From an uncultured Prevotellaceae bacterium (GTDB taxonomy: Bacteria; Bacteroidota; Bacteroidia; Bacteroidales; Bacteroidaceae), in contig CACXPX010000021.1 of the NCBI GenBank assembly GCA_902769705.1, positions 1 through 64,000 on the forward strand: a stretch of DNA of 64,000 nucleotides. The letters are read 5' to 3'. The position numbers were made by a program, and so were the translations under genes. How positions within the stretch are numbered: the first letter of the stretch is position 1; each line of letters begins with the position of its first letter. The notes below the pieces were generated by a model. That model was not told the origin of the DNA and ran no database searches. It worked only from the letters and a program-made list of their open reading frames with translations. Positions 57,848-64,000 of this stretch are shown piece by piece.

Positions 57848-58606
57848 TTAGAAGTAGAGCCCCACGGCAAACGACTTGAACTCAGGTCCCTTGTCTTTCT
57901 TCAGCACGCTCATCGGAGAGTACTTGAAATAGATGCCGCCGCCCTTGCAGAAATGCACGATACCCATCAAATCAACTGTGAAAGGTCGTTGGCCAATCTT
58001 TCTTGTGGACTGATCTGTCTCAATATCTCCTTGTTCATAATAGTTGTGAATTCGGGCGTAATAGTTCCAGTTCAGTTGGGCACCCAGGGAAATGGCAAAG
58101 TTCTTGCAGAATTCTTGCTTGACGAACAGAGGCATGGCGAGAGCTGTGGTGTGGATGTTAGAGGAGAAATCATCGAGATTGGCTTCTGGGTGCAACACGC
58201 CAATCACATTACTCACCTTGTAGAATCCGAGATCATGCCCCTTCAGGGTATAGCTGCGCCAATTGAATCCCAAACCAGCAGAGAGAGTTGTCTTTGAGTT
58301 CTTCGGTGTGTAATCATATTGCATCACCGTCCAATTGATTTCCCATGAACGGAATGGAGCGAACTCCACTTCTTTTGGGACACCTGTGGGGATGTTGACA
58401 CCTACAGCAAAGTGCATCGACCAGCGGTCGTCCTCATCCTTGCCCTTGCCAATCTTCACACCACCATCAGTTGACAAATCATCATCATCGTCATTTACAA
58501 AAGACGTTTCCGGATTAGCATCGTTCAGATAAACACTCTCATCCTTTTCTTCGGCATTGGCCGTCAAACCGACAGCCAGCAATGCCATTACAAGCAGTTT
58601 TTTCAT
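57848..58606 (-). CDS. Outer-membrane beta-barrel protein (PorT-like)
   Basis: This 252-residue exported protein has signal peptide MKKLLVMALLAVGLTANA, then an acidic stretch with five consecutive Asp (about 39-43). The rest is amphipathic beta strands with aromatic ends: WSMHFAVGVNIP, TTLSAGLGFNWRSYTL, MPLFVKQEFCKNFAISLGAQ and PEFKSFAVGLYF ending in Phe, the typical barrel C-terminus. It is of the 8- to 10-strand size class, like PorT/OmpX-type barrels. No partner gene is adjacent; it has its own promoter at 58670-58677. The function is unknown. Confidence 0.8.
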   Translation of the reverse strand: MKKLLVMALLAVGLTANAEEKDESVYLNDANPETSFVNDDDDDLSTDGGVKIGKGKDEDDRWSMHFAVGVNIPTGVPKEVEFAPFRSWEINWTVMQYDYTPKNSKTTLSAGLGFNWRSYTLKGHDLGFYKVSNVIGVLHPEANLDDFSSNIHTTALAMPLFVKQEFCKNFAISLGAQLNWNYYARIHNYYEQGDIETDQSTRKIGQRPFTVDLMGIVHFCKGGGIYFKYSPMSVLKKDKGPEFKSFAVGLYF

Positions 58607-58669
58607 CTTACCTTATTTTATGGTTAACACTTCTAGTTTATGCTGATAATTCTCAAGTTATTACTTGGG

Positions 58670-58677
58670 CAAAGATA
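58670..58677 (-). promoter_or_regulatory. TAnnTTTG promoter of the barrel-protein gene
   Basis: TATCTTTG on the minus strand lies about 64 bases before the start. Confidence 0.65.
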
Positions 58678-58760
58678 GACAATTCCCAGCAAACCGACAA
58701 GAAAAGCTAGGGAAAAGTGATTTTTCGTTAGAAAATGTTGCTCAAACGCGAGAATTTGTT

Positions 58761-58768
58761 TACTTTTG
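58761..58768 (+). promoter_or_regulatory. TAnnTTTG promoter of ilvE
   Basis: TACTTTTG lies 39 bases before ATG 58807 and is divergent from the barrel-protein promoter. Confidence 0.7.
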
Positions 58769-58806
58769 CAAGCAAATTTTAGACAAAATCATTAAATTGT
58801 TTTTAG

Positions 58807-59829
58807 ATGAAAGATTTGGATTGGGGTAGTCTGTCGTTCGGCTACATGAAGACCGACTACAATGTACGTTGTTACTACCGCGATGGAAAATGGGGCGAGA
58901 TTGAGGTCTGCTCCGATGAGTATCTGAAACTGCACATGGCTGCCACGTGTCTGCACTATGGACAAGAGGCTTTCGAGGGTTTGAAGGCTTATCGTTGTCC
59001 TGACGGCAAGGTGCGTGTATTCCGCATGGAAGAGAATGCTGCCCGTCTGCAAAGCACGTGTCGTGGCATCTTGATGCCTGAACTGCCTACGGAGCTTTTC
59101 TGTGAGATGGTGAAGAAGGTTGTGCGTTTGAACCAAGAGTACATCCCGACTTACGAGAGCGGTGCTACGCTTTACATCCGCCCGCTGCTCATTGGAACCA
59201 GCGCTCAAGTGGGTGTGCATCCTGCAAAGGAATACATGTTCCTGATTTTCGTGACTCCCGTAGGACCATATTTCAAAGGTGGATTCGCCACAAACCCATA
59301 TGTCATCATCCGCGATCACGACCGTTCGGCACCTCTCGGCACAGGTATATATAAGGTGGGTGGTAACTATGCCGCTAGCCTTTTGGCCAACAAGAAGGCC
59401 CATGACTTGGGTTATGCTTGCGAGTTCTATCTCGATGCTAAGGAGAAGAAGTTCATTGACGAGTGCGGTGCTGCTAATTTCTTCGGCATCAAGGACAATA
59501 CATATGTCACACCGAAATCGACCAGCATTCTGCCTTCAATCACGAACAAGAGCCTGATGCAGGTGGCTGAAGACCTGGGTATGAAGGTTGAACGCCGCCC
59601 GATTCCCGAAGAGGAGTTGGCTACATTTGAGGAGGCTGGTGCTTGTGGAACGGCTGCCGTGATTTCGCCCATCTCGCGCATCGACGATGTGGAGACCGGA
59701 AAGAGCTATGTCTTCAGCAAGGATGGCAAGCCCGGCCAACTCTCAAAGCGCCTCTATGACACGCTGCGTGGTATCCAATATGGCGAGATTGAGGACAAGC
59801 ACGGTTGGACAACTGTGGTCATTGAGTAG
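58807..59829 (+). CDS. ilvE: Branched-chain amino acid aminotransferase
   Basis: This 340-residue fold-type IV PLP enzyme interconverts Leu, Ile and Val with their 2-oxo acids. It opens LDWGSLSFGYMKTDYNVRCY, as in the longer BCAT subfamily. HYGQEAFEGLKAYRCPDGKV (about 57-76) is the hallmark segment. The PLP Lys is in GTGIYKVGGNYAASL, and FIDECGAANFF and GACGTAAVISPIS supply the Glu and phosphate-binding loop. The size and motifs are those of full-length bacterial/eukaryotic-type BCATs. A strong terminator (59869-59914) follows. No other branched-chain genes are adjacent. Confidence 0.96.
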   Translation: MKDLDWGSLSFGYMKTDYNVRCYYRDGKWGEIEVCSDEYLKLHMAATCLHYGQEAFEGLKAYRCPDGKVRVFRMEENAARLQSTCRGILMPELPTELFCEMVKKVVRLNQEYIPTYESGATLYIRPLLIGTSAQVGVHPAKEYMFLIFVTPVGPYFKGGFATNPYVIIRDHDRSAPLGTGIYKVGGNYAASLLANKKAHDLGYACEFYLDAKEKKFIDECGAANFFGIKDNTYVTPKSTSILPSITNKSLMQVAEDLGMKVERRPIPEEELATFEEAGACGTAAVISPISRIDDVETGKSYVFSKDGKPGQLSKRLYDTLRGIQYGEIEDKHGWTTVVIE

Positions 59830-59868
59830 AAGAAATAGCCTTAGAGGCATCCTTTGATAGAAAAAACA

Positions 59869-59914
59869 ACAAGCGTACTACCAAAATTATGGTGGTGCGC
59901 TTGTCGTTTTTTGA
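59869..59914 (+). terminator. Rho-independent terminator between ilvE and trmB
   Basis: A 14-bp stem with G-T pairs (59869-59882 with 59891-59904) is followed by CGTTTTTTG. Confidence 0.88.
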
Positions 59915-59925
59915 GAAATAATGCG

Positions 59926-59933
59926 TATTTTTG
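59926..59933 (+). promoter_or_regulatory. TAnnTTTG promoter of trmB within a short palindrome
   Basis: TATTTTTG lies 41 bases before ATG 59974. The box sits between GCGTAT and ATACGC (59924-59941), a palindrome that could be an operator or chance. Confidence 0.65.
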
Positions 59934-59973
59934 CATACGCTTAACAAACAAGGCATCTTGACATCAACTGACT

Positions 59974-60744
59974 ATGGGCAAAGGAAAACTACAAAAATTC
60001 GCAGAAATGGAGACATTCCCCAATGTCTTCCAATATCCGTTCCGTGTGATGGAGAACACTTCTTTCGCGCTGAAAGGCCGTTGGCACGAGGACTATTTCA
60101 AGAACCAGAACCCCATTGTTCTTGAACTTGGTTGTGGAAAGGGCGAGTATACGGTAGAACTGGCACGGCTCTATCCGGATATGAACTTCATAGGAGTTGA
60201 CATCAAGGGCGCCCGAATGTGGACGGGGGCGAAGATGGCGTTGGAGGAAGGACTGTCGAATGTGGCCTTTTTGCGTACGAATATCGAGATTATTGACCGT
60301 TTCTTCAGCGAAGGTGAGGTGCAAGAAATATGGTTGACGTTCAGCGATCCGCAGATGAAAAATGCCCATAAGCGTCTGACTTCCACTTTCTTCATGGAGC
60401 GTTATCGCAAGTTTCTGGCCGATGGAGGTGTCATTCATCTGAAGACAGACTCCAATTTCCTTTTTACCTACACCACGTTTATGGTTGCTGAGAACCATCT
60501 GCCTTTGCTTTTCCGCACCGAAGACCTTTACCATACAGATGGAATTGACGACGAGACACGGAAGATATTAGCTATTCGCACCTATTATGAATCGATGTGG
60601 ATAGACCGCGGGCTTCCTATCCGTTATATGAAGTTCCGACTGCCCCACGAAGGTGTGTTGCAAGAGCCAGACATCGAGATTGAACTCGATGAATATCGCA
60701 GTTATCATCGTCCGAAACGTAGTAGTTTGGAGAAAAGCAAGTAG
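59974..60744 (+). CDS. trmB: tRNA (guanine-N7-)-methyltransferase
   Basis: TrmB methylates G46 of tRNAs with S-adenosylmethionine. The 256-residue protein has the AdoMet loop [16 protein letters not shown] (about 49-64), [12 protein letters not shown] (about 71-82) as motif II and [12 protein letters not shown]. The family-specific [18 protein letters not shown] (about 119-136; usual form F.DPW.K..H.KRR) is followed by [26 protein letters not shown] closes the domain. Only the substitution of Q-M for the usual Trp in the DPW motif is notable; the same form occurs in Bacteroidota homologues as far as I recall. Single gene under its own promoter. Confidence 0.94.
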   Translation: MGKGKLQKFAEMETFPNVFQYPFRVMENTSFALKGRWHEDYFKNQNPIVLELGCGKGEYTVELARLYPDMNFIGVDIKGARMWTGAKMALEEGLSNVAFLRTNIEIIDRFFSEGEVQEIWLTFSDPQMKNAHKRLTSTFFMERYRKFLADGGVIHLKTDSNFLFTYTTFMVAENHLPLLFRTEDLYHTDGIDDETRKILAIRTYYESMWIDRGLPIRYMKFRLPHEGVLQEPDIEIELDEYRSYHRPKRSSLEKSK

Positions 60745-60844
60745 TCTGCTCGCCAAAAACCTTAAAAGTTGTATACAAAAACGAAAGAAACAAAAAGAGT
60801 TGCATTTTTCGAAAGAAAAGTAGTGATTTCCAAAAAAATAAGTG

Positions 60845-60852
60845 TATATTTG
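60845..60852 (+). promoter_or_regulatory. TAnnTTTG promoter with no gene behind it
   Basis: TATATTTG. No plus-strand reading frame of useful length follows before the terminator at 61065, so it is the likely promoter of a non-coding RNA. Confidence 0.65.
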
Positions 60853-60858
60853 CATACA

Positions 60859-61097
60859 TAAATGAGGGCAGGCTTATTGAAACTATTCTTCCTAACAGAG
60901 GTATTCAGTTTGTCTGACTAAAAATAGAAAATATTAAATAGACATTTCAGGCGAAAGCCGAATGAGGATACCTCATCATTCGATGAGTTTTTTATATTAA
61001 TTAGTCATGTGTGCCCGTGCTCGTGAGGAGCATGGTATGCAATCAAAAAGTTGAGTTAACTAGTTAGCACCTTGTCGGGAGACAAGGTGCTATTTTT
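60859..61097 (+). ncRNA. Candidate structured non-coding RNA
   Basis: A transcript starting a few bases after the TATATTTG box would run about 240 nt to a very strong terminator. Inside are GGC-GAAA-GCC (a GNRA-loop hairpin, 60950-60959), a hairpin CGAATGA (60959-60965) / TCATTCG (60976-60982) followed by a T6 run (60988-60993), and GTGCTC/GGAGCAT pairing near 61017-61034. GGGCA near 60866 could pair with TGCCC near 61013, closing a long-range stem. No coding frame of useful length lies in it. This layout, a Bacteroidota promoter plus terminator with no protein, recalls the Bacteroidales-1 RNA motif and 6S-like RNAs, but I cannot match a consensus by eye. The T6 run may give a shorter RNA ending near 60993. 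Confidence 0.5.
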
Positions 61098-61098
61098 A
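61065..61098 (+). terminator. Rho-independent terminator of the candidate ncRNA
   Basis: A perfect 12-bp stem TAGCACCTTGTC (61065-61076) / GACAAGGTGCTA (61081-61092) with a GGGA loop is followed by TTTTTATTT. Confidence 0.9.
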
Positions 61099-61104
61099 TT
61101 TCCA

Positions 61105-63267
61105 TTATTTAAGTGCAGGCTGTATTGGGAACAGATAGAACTTGCGATCGGCTTCGTAGTCAATCATCCATTGGTCGACGATGATGTTCGGATCGAGTGC
61201 TTTGATAGAAAGCGTATGTGAACCCCAACCTAAATACACACGCACGGAATGTACGGCTTGTCCGCGCATCACTTGTTGCTTCCAACCGTCAGAGCGATAA
61301 GGCTCGTTCAGCGAAATGACTTGTGGGTTTTCTCCATCAATGCTCACCGCATAGCGAGTGGCACCGCCATTGCTGGCATTAGTGGGAATGGTGGCTATGC
61401 GCAAGATGGCCTCTCCGCGTTTGTCGATGTTGAACTTGAAGTCCATTTGTCCGTCCTTGGGCAAGGCGATGGCTTTCATGCTATGGCCCAGCATTTCGAT
61501 GGGTGTGACGCCCGTAGTGGCTGCCGAATAGTCGCAAGCATTCCTGACGATACAAATTCCCTGCTTCAGTTTGGCTTGGTATTTCTCAGGTGCCCCATAT
61601 TTCTGGATTTCCTCCTCGTTGAGCCGGTCGGGTAGGGCGGGCTCGCTGAAGACGGGAAGAGCTCGTGGGGCCATGCTCATGATGTTGTGCCACTTCCCAC
61701 CGGCCATCTTTTGGTTGTAGTGGGCCGTGAGTTGTTGGATTTCGCGATAAGCATTGATGCTGCGGGCTGCCGATTCAAGAGCTTCGTCGTCGATGTGGAA
61801 CGACTGTGGGCGTGCCAACAGACGCGACTCTTGTGCTTCCAGATGCTTCACGGCCATAGCTGCGGCTCCGTAAACAGGATATTTGATGGCAGCGAAGAAG
61901 GCGTCTTTCAGTTCTGGACGGATGTTTTTCTCGGCATTGTCCACCATTTTCTTGATTCTCTGGAAATCAGCCAGATAGCGTTCGAGTTCGTTTCCAAAGG
62001 CCAATGCGTCGAATTCGGTATTGCTTACAGGCGAAAATCCACGGTCGTACGTACGTTTGTCCAAATCCACTTGGCTCCATCCCATGAACTCGGGACGCCG
62101 ATTACCCGTGAGCCTGTAGAACTCTGTCATAGCAGGCAACAACTGATCTCCCACCTCTTTGCCAAACTGTTGCCTCAGCCAAGCCAGCAAATGCTCTTGC
62201 ACGGTGTTCGCATGTACATATTCTATATTCCAAGCCATGTCCATGAAGAGCGACAACCCATAGGCGGCAACCTTCGGATTATGAACTTCAGCAATCCACA
62301 TGCTTTTCGCCCCCATATCGTAGGCGGTTCGCATCTCGTTGTAGATGAGGCCTGGTTGCGTGGTTGAAAGCCACAAGTAGTCGTGCGGTTGGCCTTGTGC
62401 GCTCAGGTGGTAGCAGACGCCTATTCCACCCTTCCGACGTTCGTTTGGTTCCTCGGATATGCGAGGCAGATAGCCATAATTGTCATCGCTAATAGACATT
62501 GCCACATCGTTGGGCAAACGGCTGCTACTGCCCACGACGATGTCACACGAATCTGCCACTTCACGGTTGCCTTTTACTCTTGCAAAGGCAGTCGTTCCCT
62601 CGCCCGAAGCTGGCCAAATCATGTTGGCACGTAGGCGGAGCAACAGTTCGAAAATCTTCTTGTAGGTGCGAGGCCCGATGTCGCCTTTCCTCAGGCGGGT
62701 GTCCATGCGCTCGTGCGCCCAAGGACGGAGGCTCCAGTCTTCGTTGTTCAGAGAGATGCCTCGCCACGCAACTGCGGGCGACTGGATGGTCTTGAAATTA
62801 TCCGACATCACAAGTCGGTTCTGATGCTCGGGCTTCACATCACCCCACCACACCCACGGCGAGACACCTGCCAGACGCGACAGTTCGAGGATTCCGTAGG
62901 CCGTACCACGCCCATCGCTACCCATGACCACAATCCGCCTGTCGTGCACACCGATGTAGAATGTTTCCTTTTTGGCGATAATCTGCTCGTAGGGCAGGCG
63001 TTGTTTGCTCAGTTTCTTGAATTCCTTGTTCGAGAGTTGGTCTAATTCAATAATCTGGATAATGCCTTTTCCGCTATTCTCAATCTTCCTTCCCGTCACA
63101 GCCATCATGTCGCTGTTGAACATGTCGAGGGCAACCTCAACAACGGGCGACAACTTCAGTTGGCGGGTATAGCTCACGGCGTGTTGCCCATCGAACCACA
63201 CCACGGTGCTCCAGGCGTGGCTGCACAAGGTCAAAAACGCAGCGCAAGCAAGTGCTCTTAATTTCAT
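61105..63267 (-). CDS. GH115-family protein (alpha-glucuronidase-like), divergent
   Basis: This 720-residue exported protein has signal peptide MKLRALACAAFLTLCSHAWS. It shows the GH115 layout. An N-terminal domain (IVVMGSDGRGTAYGILELSRLAGVSPWVWWGD) is followed by a TIM barrel beginning AWRGISLNNEDWSLRPWAHE, with IFELLLRLRANMIWPAS, GVCYHLSAQGQPHDYLWLST, MWIAEVHNPKVAAY and FMDMAWNIEY. The C-terminal beta-sandwich (about 590-710) is present. Family members usually have a GTSHHEPM-like motif after the WPA segment; here the place reads VVGSSSRLPND, and the WPAMH-type motif reads WPASGEG. The length is also below the usual 800 or more. Family enzymes remove 4-O-methyl-glucuronate from xylan; activity here is uncertain. 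Confidence 0.82.
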   Translation of the reverse strand: MKLRALACAAFLTLCSHAWSTVVWFDGQHAVSYTRQLKLSPVVEVALDMFNSDMMAVTGRKIENSGKGIIQIIELDQLSNKEFKKLSKQRLPYEQIIAKKETFYIGVHDRRIVVMGSDGRGTAYGILELSRLAGVSPWVWWGDVKPEHQNRLVMSDNFKTIQSPAVAWRGISLNNEDWSLRPWAHERMDTRLRKGDIGPRTYKKIFELLLRLRANMIWPASGEGTTAFARVKGNREVADSCDIVVGSSSRLPNDVAMSISDDNYGYLPRISEEPNERRKGGIGVCYHLSAQGQPHDYLWLSTTQPGLIYNEMRTAYDMGAKSMWIAEVHNPKVAAYGLSLFMDMAWNIEYVHANTVQEHLLAWLRQQFGKEVGDQLLPAMTEFYRLTGNRRPEFMGWSQVDLDKRTYDRGFSPVSNTEFDALAFGNELERYLADFQRIKKMVDNAEKNIRPELKDAFFAAIKYPVYGAAAMAVKHLEAQESRLLARPQSFHIDDEALESAARSINAYREIQQLTAHYNQKMAGGKWHNIMSMAPRALPVFSEPALPDRLNEEEIQKYGAPEKYQAKLKQGICIVRNACDYSAATTGVTPIEMLGHSMKAIALPKDGQMDFKFNIDKRGEAILRIATIPTNASNGGATRYAVSIDGENPQVISLNEPYRSDGWKQQVMRGQAVHSVRVYLGWGSHTLSIKALDPNIIVDQWMIDYEADRKFYLFPIQPALK

Positions 63268-63315
63268 ATTCTTAGTTTTTGAGTTATGAAGTAGTCAAGT
63301 TTTGACTTTAAAATG

Positions 63316-63323
63316 CAAATATA
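63316..63323 (-). promoter_or_regulatory. TAnnTTTG promoter of the GH115-like gene
   Basis: TATATTTG on the minus strand lies about 49 bases before the start at 63267. Confidence 0.65.
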
Positions 63324-63336
63324 CAAATTATTTTGC

Positions 63337-63344
63337 TAACTTTG
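63337..63344 (+). promoter_or_regulatory. TAnnTTTG promoter of the Mrp-type gene
   Basis: TAACTTTG, divergent from the GH115 promoter. It predicts a leader of about 155 nt before ATG 63506, longer than most here. Confidence 0.55.
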
Positions 63345-63505
63345 CATCTTGAAATACTTAAAAACTCATAAACAATGAGTGAAAGAGTAAACAATAAGCG
63401 TTGAGATGTTTAGTACGGCAGTTCACACTTAGTACACCATACATGTACTGGATTGAAACAGCTGTTATGAACAAATAAAAGCAAATATATAACAAAAGAA
63501 AAGAC

Positions 63506-64000
63506 ATGACCCTATATCCCAAACTGATTATTGACGCGCTGGCAACTGTCACCTACGCAGGCACGAAGAAGAACCTTGTGGAGAGCAACATGGTGGCCGA
63601 CACGCCCAGCATCAATGGAAATCATGTGCGCGTAGTGCTCGAATTCCCGCGTGAAACCGACCCTTTCTTGAAGTCAACTGTCAAGGCTGCTGAGGCTGCC
63701 ATTCACTATCATTGCGGAAAAGACGTGGAGGTGGAAATCCTGACAGAGTTCCGTTCGAAGCCCCGTCCTGAAGTGGACAAGTTGCTTCCGCAAGTGAAGA
63801 ACATTGTTGCTGTGAGTTCTGGCAAGGGCGGAGTGGGCAAGAGCACCGTAGCAGCCAATCTTGCCATTGCTTTGGCTCGCCTTGGCTATCGCGTGGGATT
63901 GCTCGATACCGATATCTTCGGCCCGTCTGTGCCCAAAATGTTCGGTGTTGAGGATGCTCGTCCCTATGCCGTTGAGGTGGACGGCCGCCAACTCATCGAG
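63506..64000 (+). CDS. Mrp/NBP35-type P-loop ATPase, partial
   Basis: Only the first 165 codons lie in the window and the frame is open at the edge. An N-terminal MIP18-like (DUF59) domain (about 1-88; [20 protein letters not shown] ... [15 protein letters not shown]) is followed by the deviant Walker [12 protein letters not shown] (about 104-114) and [17 protein letters not shown], the Asp of Walker A' and the conserved GPS-P motif. This is the Mrp/ApbC iron-sulphur cluster carrier family, which moves [4Fe-4S] clusters to target enzymes. The C-terminal CxxC is outside the window. The gene is divergent from GH115 and has its own promoter. As it runs off the edge, length and C-terminus cannot be judged. 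Confidence 0.93.
   Translation, partial: MTLYPKLIIDALATVTYAGTKKNLVESNMVADTPSINGNHVRVVLEFPRETDPFLKSTVKAAEAAIHYHCGKDVEVEILTEFRSKPRPEVDKLLPQVKNIVAVSSGKGGVGKSTVAANLAIALARLGYRVGLLDTDIFGPSVPKMFGVEDARPYAVEVDGRQLIE

Overview
The window looks like a chromosomal segment from a Bacteroidota bacterium, most likely Prevotellaceae. The promoters carry the TAnnTTTG -7 box of that phylum. The gene content also fits: a BspA/GLUG surface protein, FecR/TonB-receptor regulation, a GH127/GH78/GH29/GH2 set, a large alpha-2-macroglobulin and PurT. The species call is inference; the phylum call is well supported.

Region 1 (1 to about 9,900) is an AT-rich integrated element. It ends in a tyrosine recombinase (7625-9070) and is full of wreckage: a truncated HD-domain gene, a gene split by an intact IS982-family insertion with a 7-bp target duplication, a truncated P-loop ATPase gene, a frameshifted remnant and an orphan HTH antitoxin. 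Among the debris sits one intact operon with its own promoter (3475-6019): a soluble Ser/Thr kinase, a 392-aa protein of unknown family and a small PD-(D/E)XK nuclease-like protein. Inverted copies of a short module, which carries an HNH-like gene in one copy and its deletion scar in the other, flank this cargo. The three-gene cassette is the best candidate here for an undescribed system, plausibly anti-phage defence.

Region 2 (9,900-17,900) holds a RING-like/TerD-like protein, a GNAT acetyltransferase, and a secreted alpha/beta hydrolase followed by a BspA/GLUG protein with a dockerin-like tail. Region 3 (17,900-35,500, all minus strand) holds five glycoside hydrolases (GH2, GH29, GH127, GH78, GH5) fit for fucose-, arabinose- and rhamnose-bearing plant glycans but with no SusC/SusD pair. 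They lie downstream of ispH, a DUF1573 protein and a 1904-aa alpha-2-macroglobulin.

Region 4 (35,600-48,900, minus strand) has a small membrane cluster with an MFS transporter, then a long compact gene run: MATE transporter, cytidylate-kinase-like protein, phosphodiesterase, dTDP-glucose 4,6-dehydratase, PurT, an FdtA-type sugar isomerase, a FemAB-like transferase, a DUF6057-like membrane protein and a TolB-like lipoprotein with a CxxCH motif. Region 5 (49,000-64,000) has an esterase with a low-complexity insert, an ECF sigma/anti-sigma/TonB-receptor trio, a subtilase, xseA-xseB, an outer-membrane barrel, ilvE, trmB, a candidate ncRNA, a divergent GH115 protein and the start of an Mrp-type ATPase. 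Two families of intergenic repeats recur across the chromosomal part: a 22-bp-period AT-rich array at two loci, and a CACTTGTGGC word at three.
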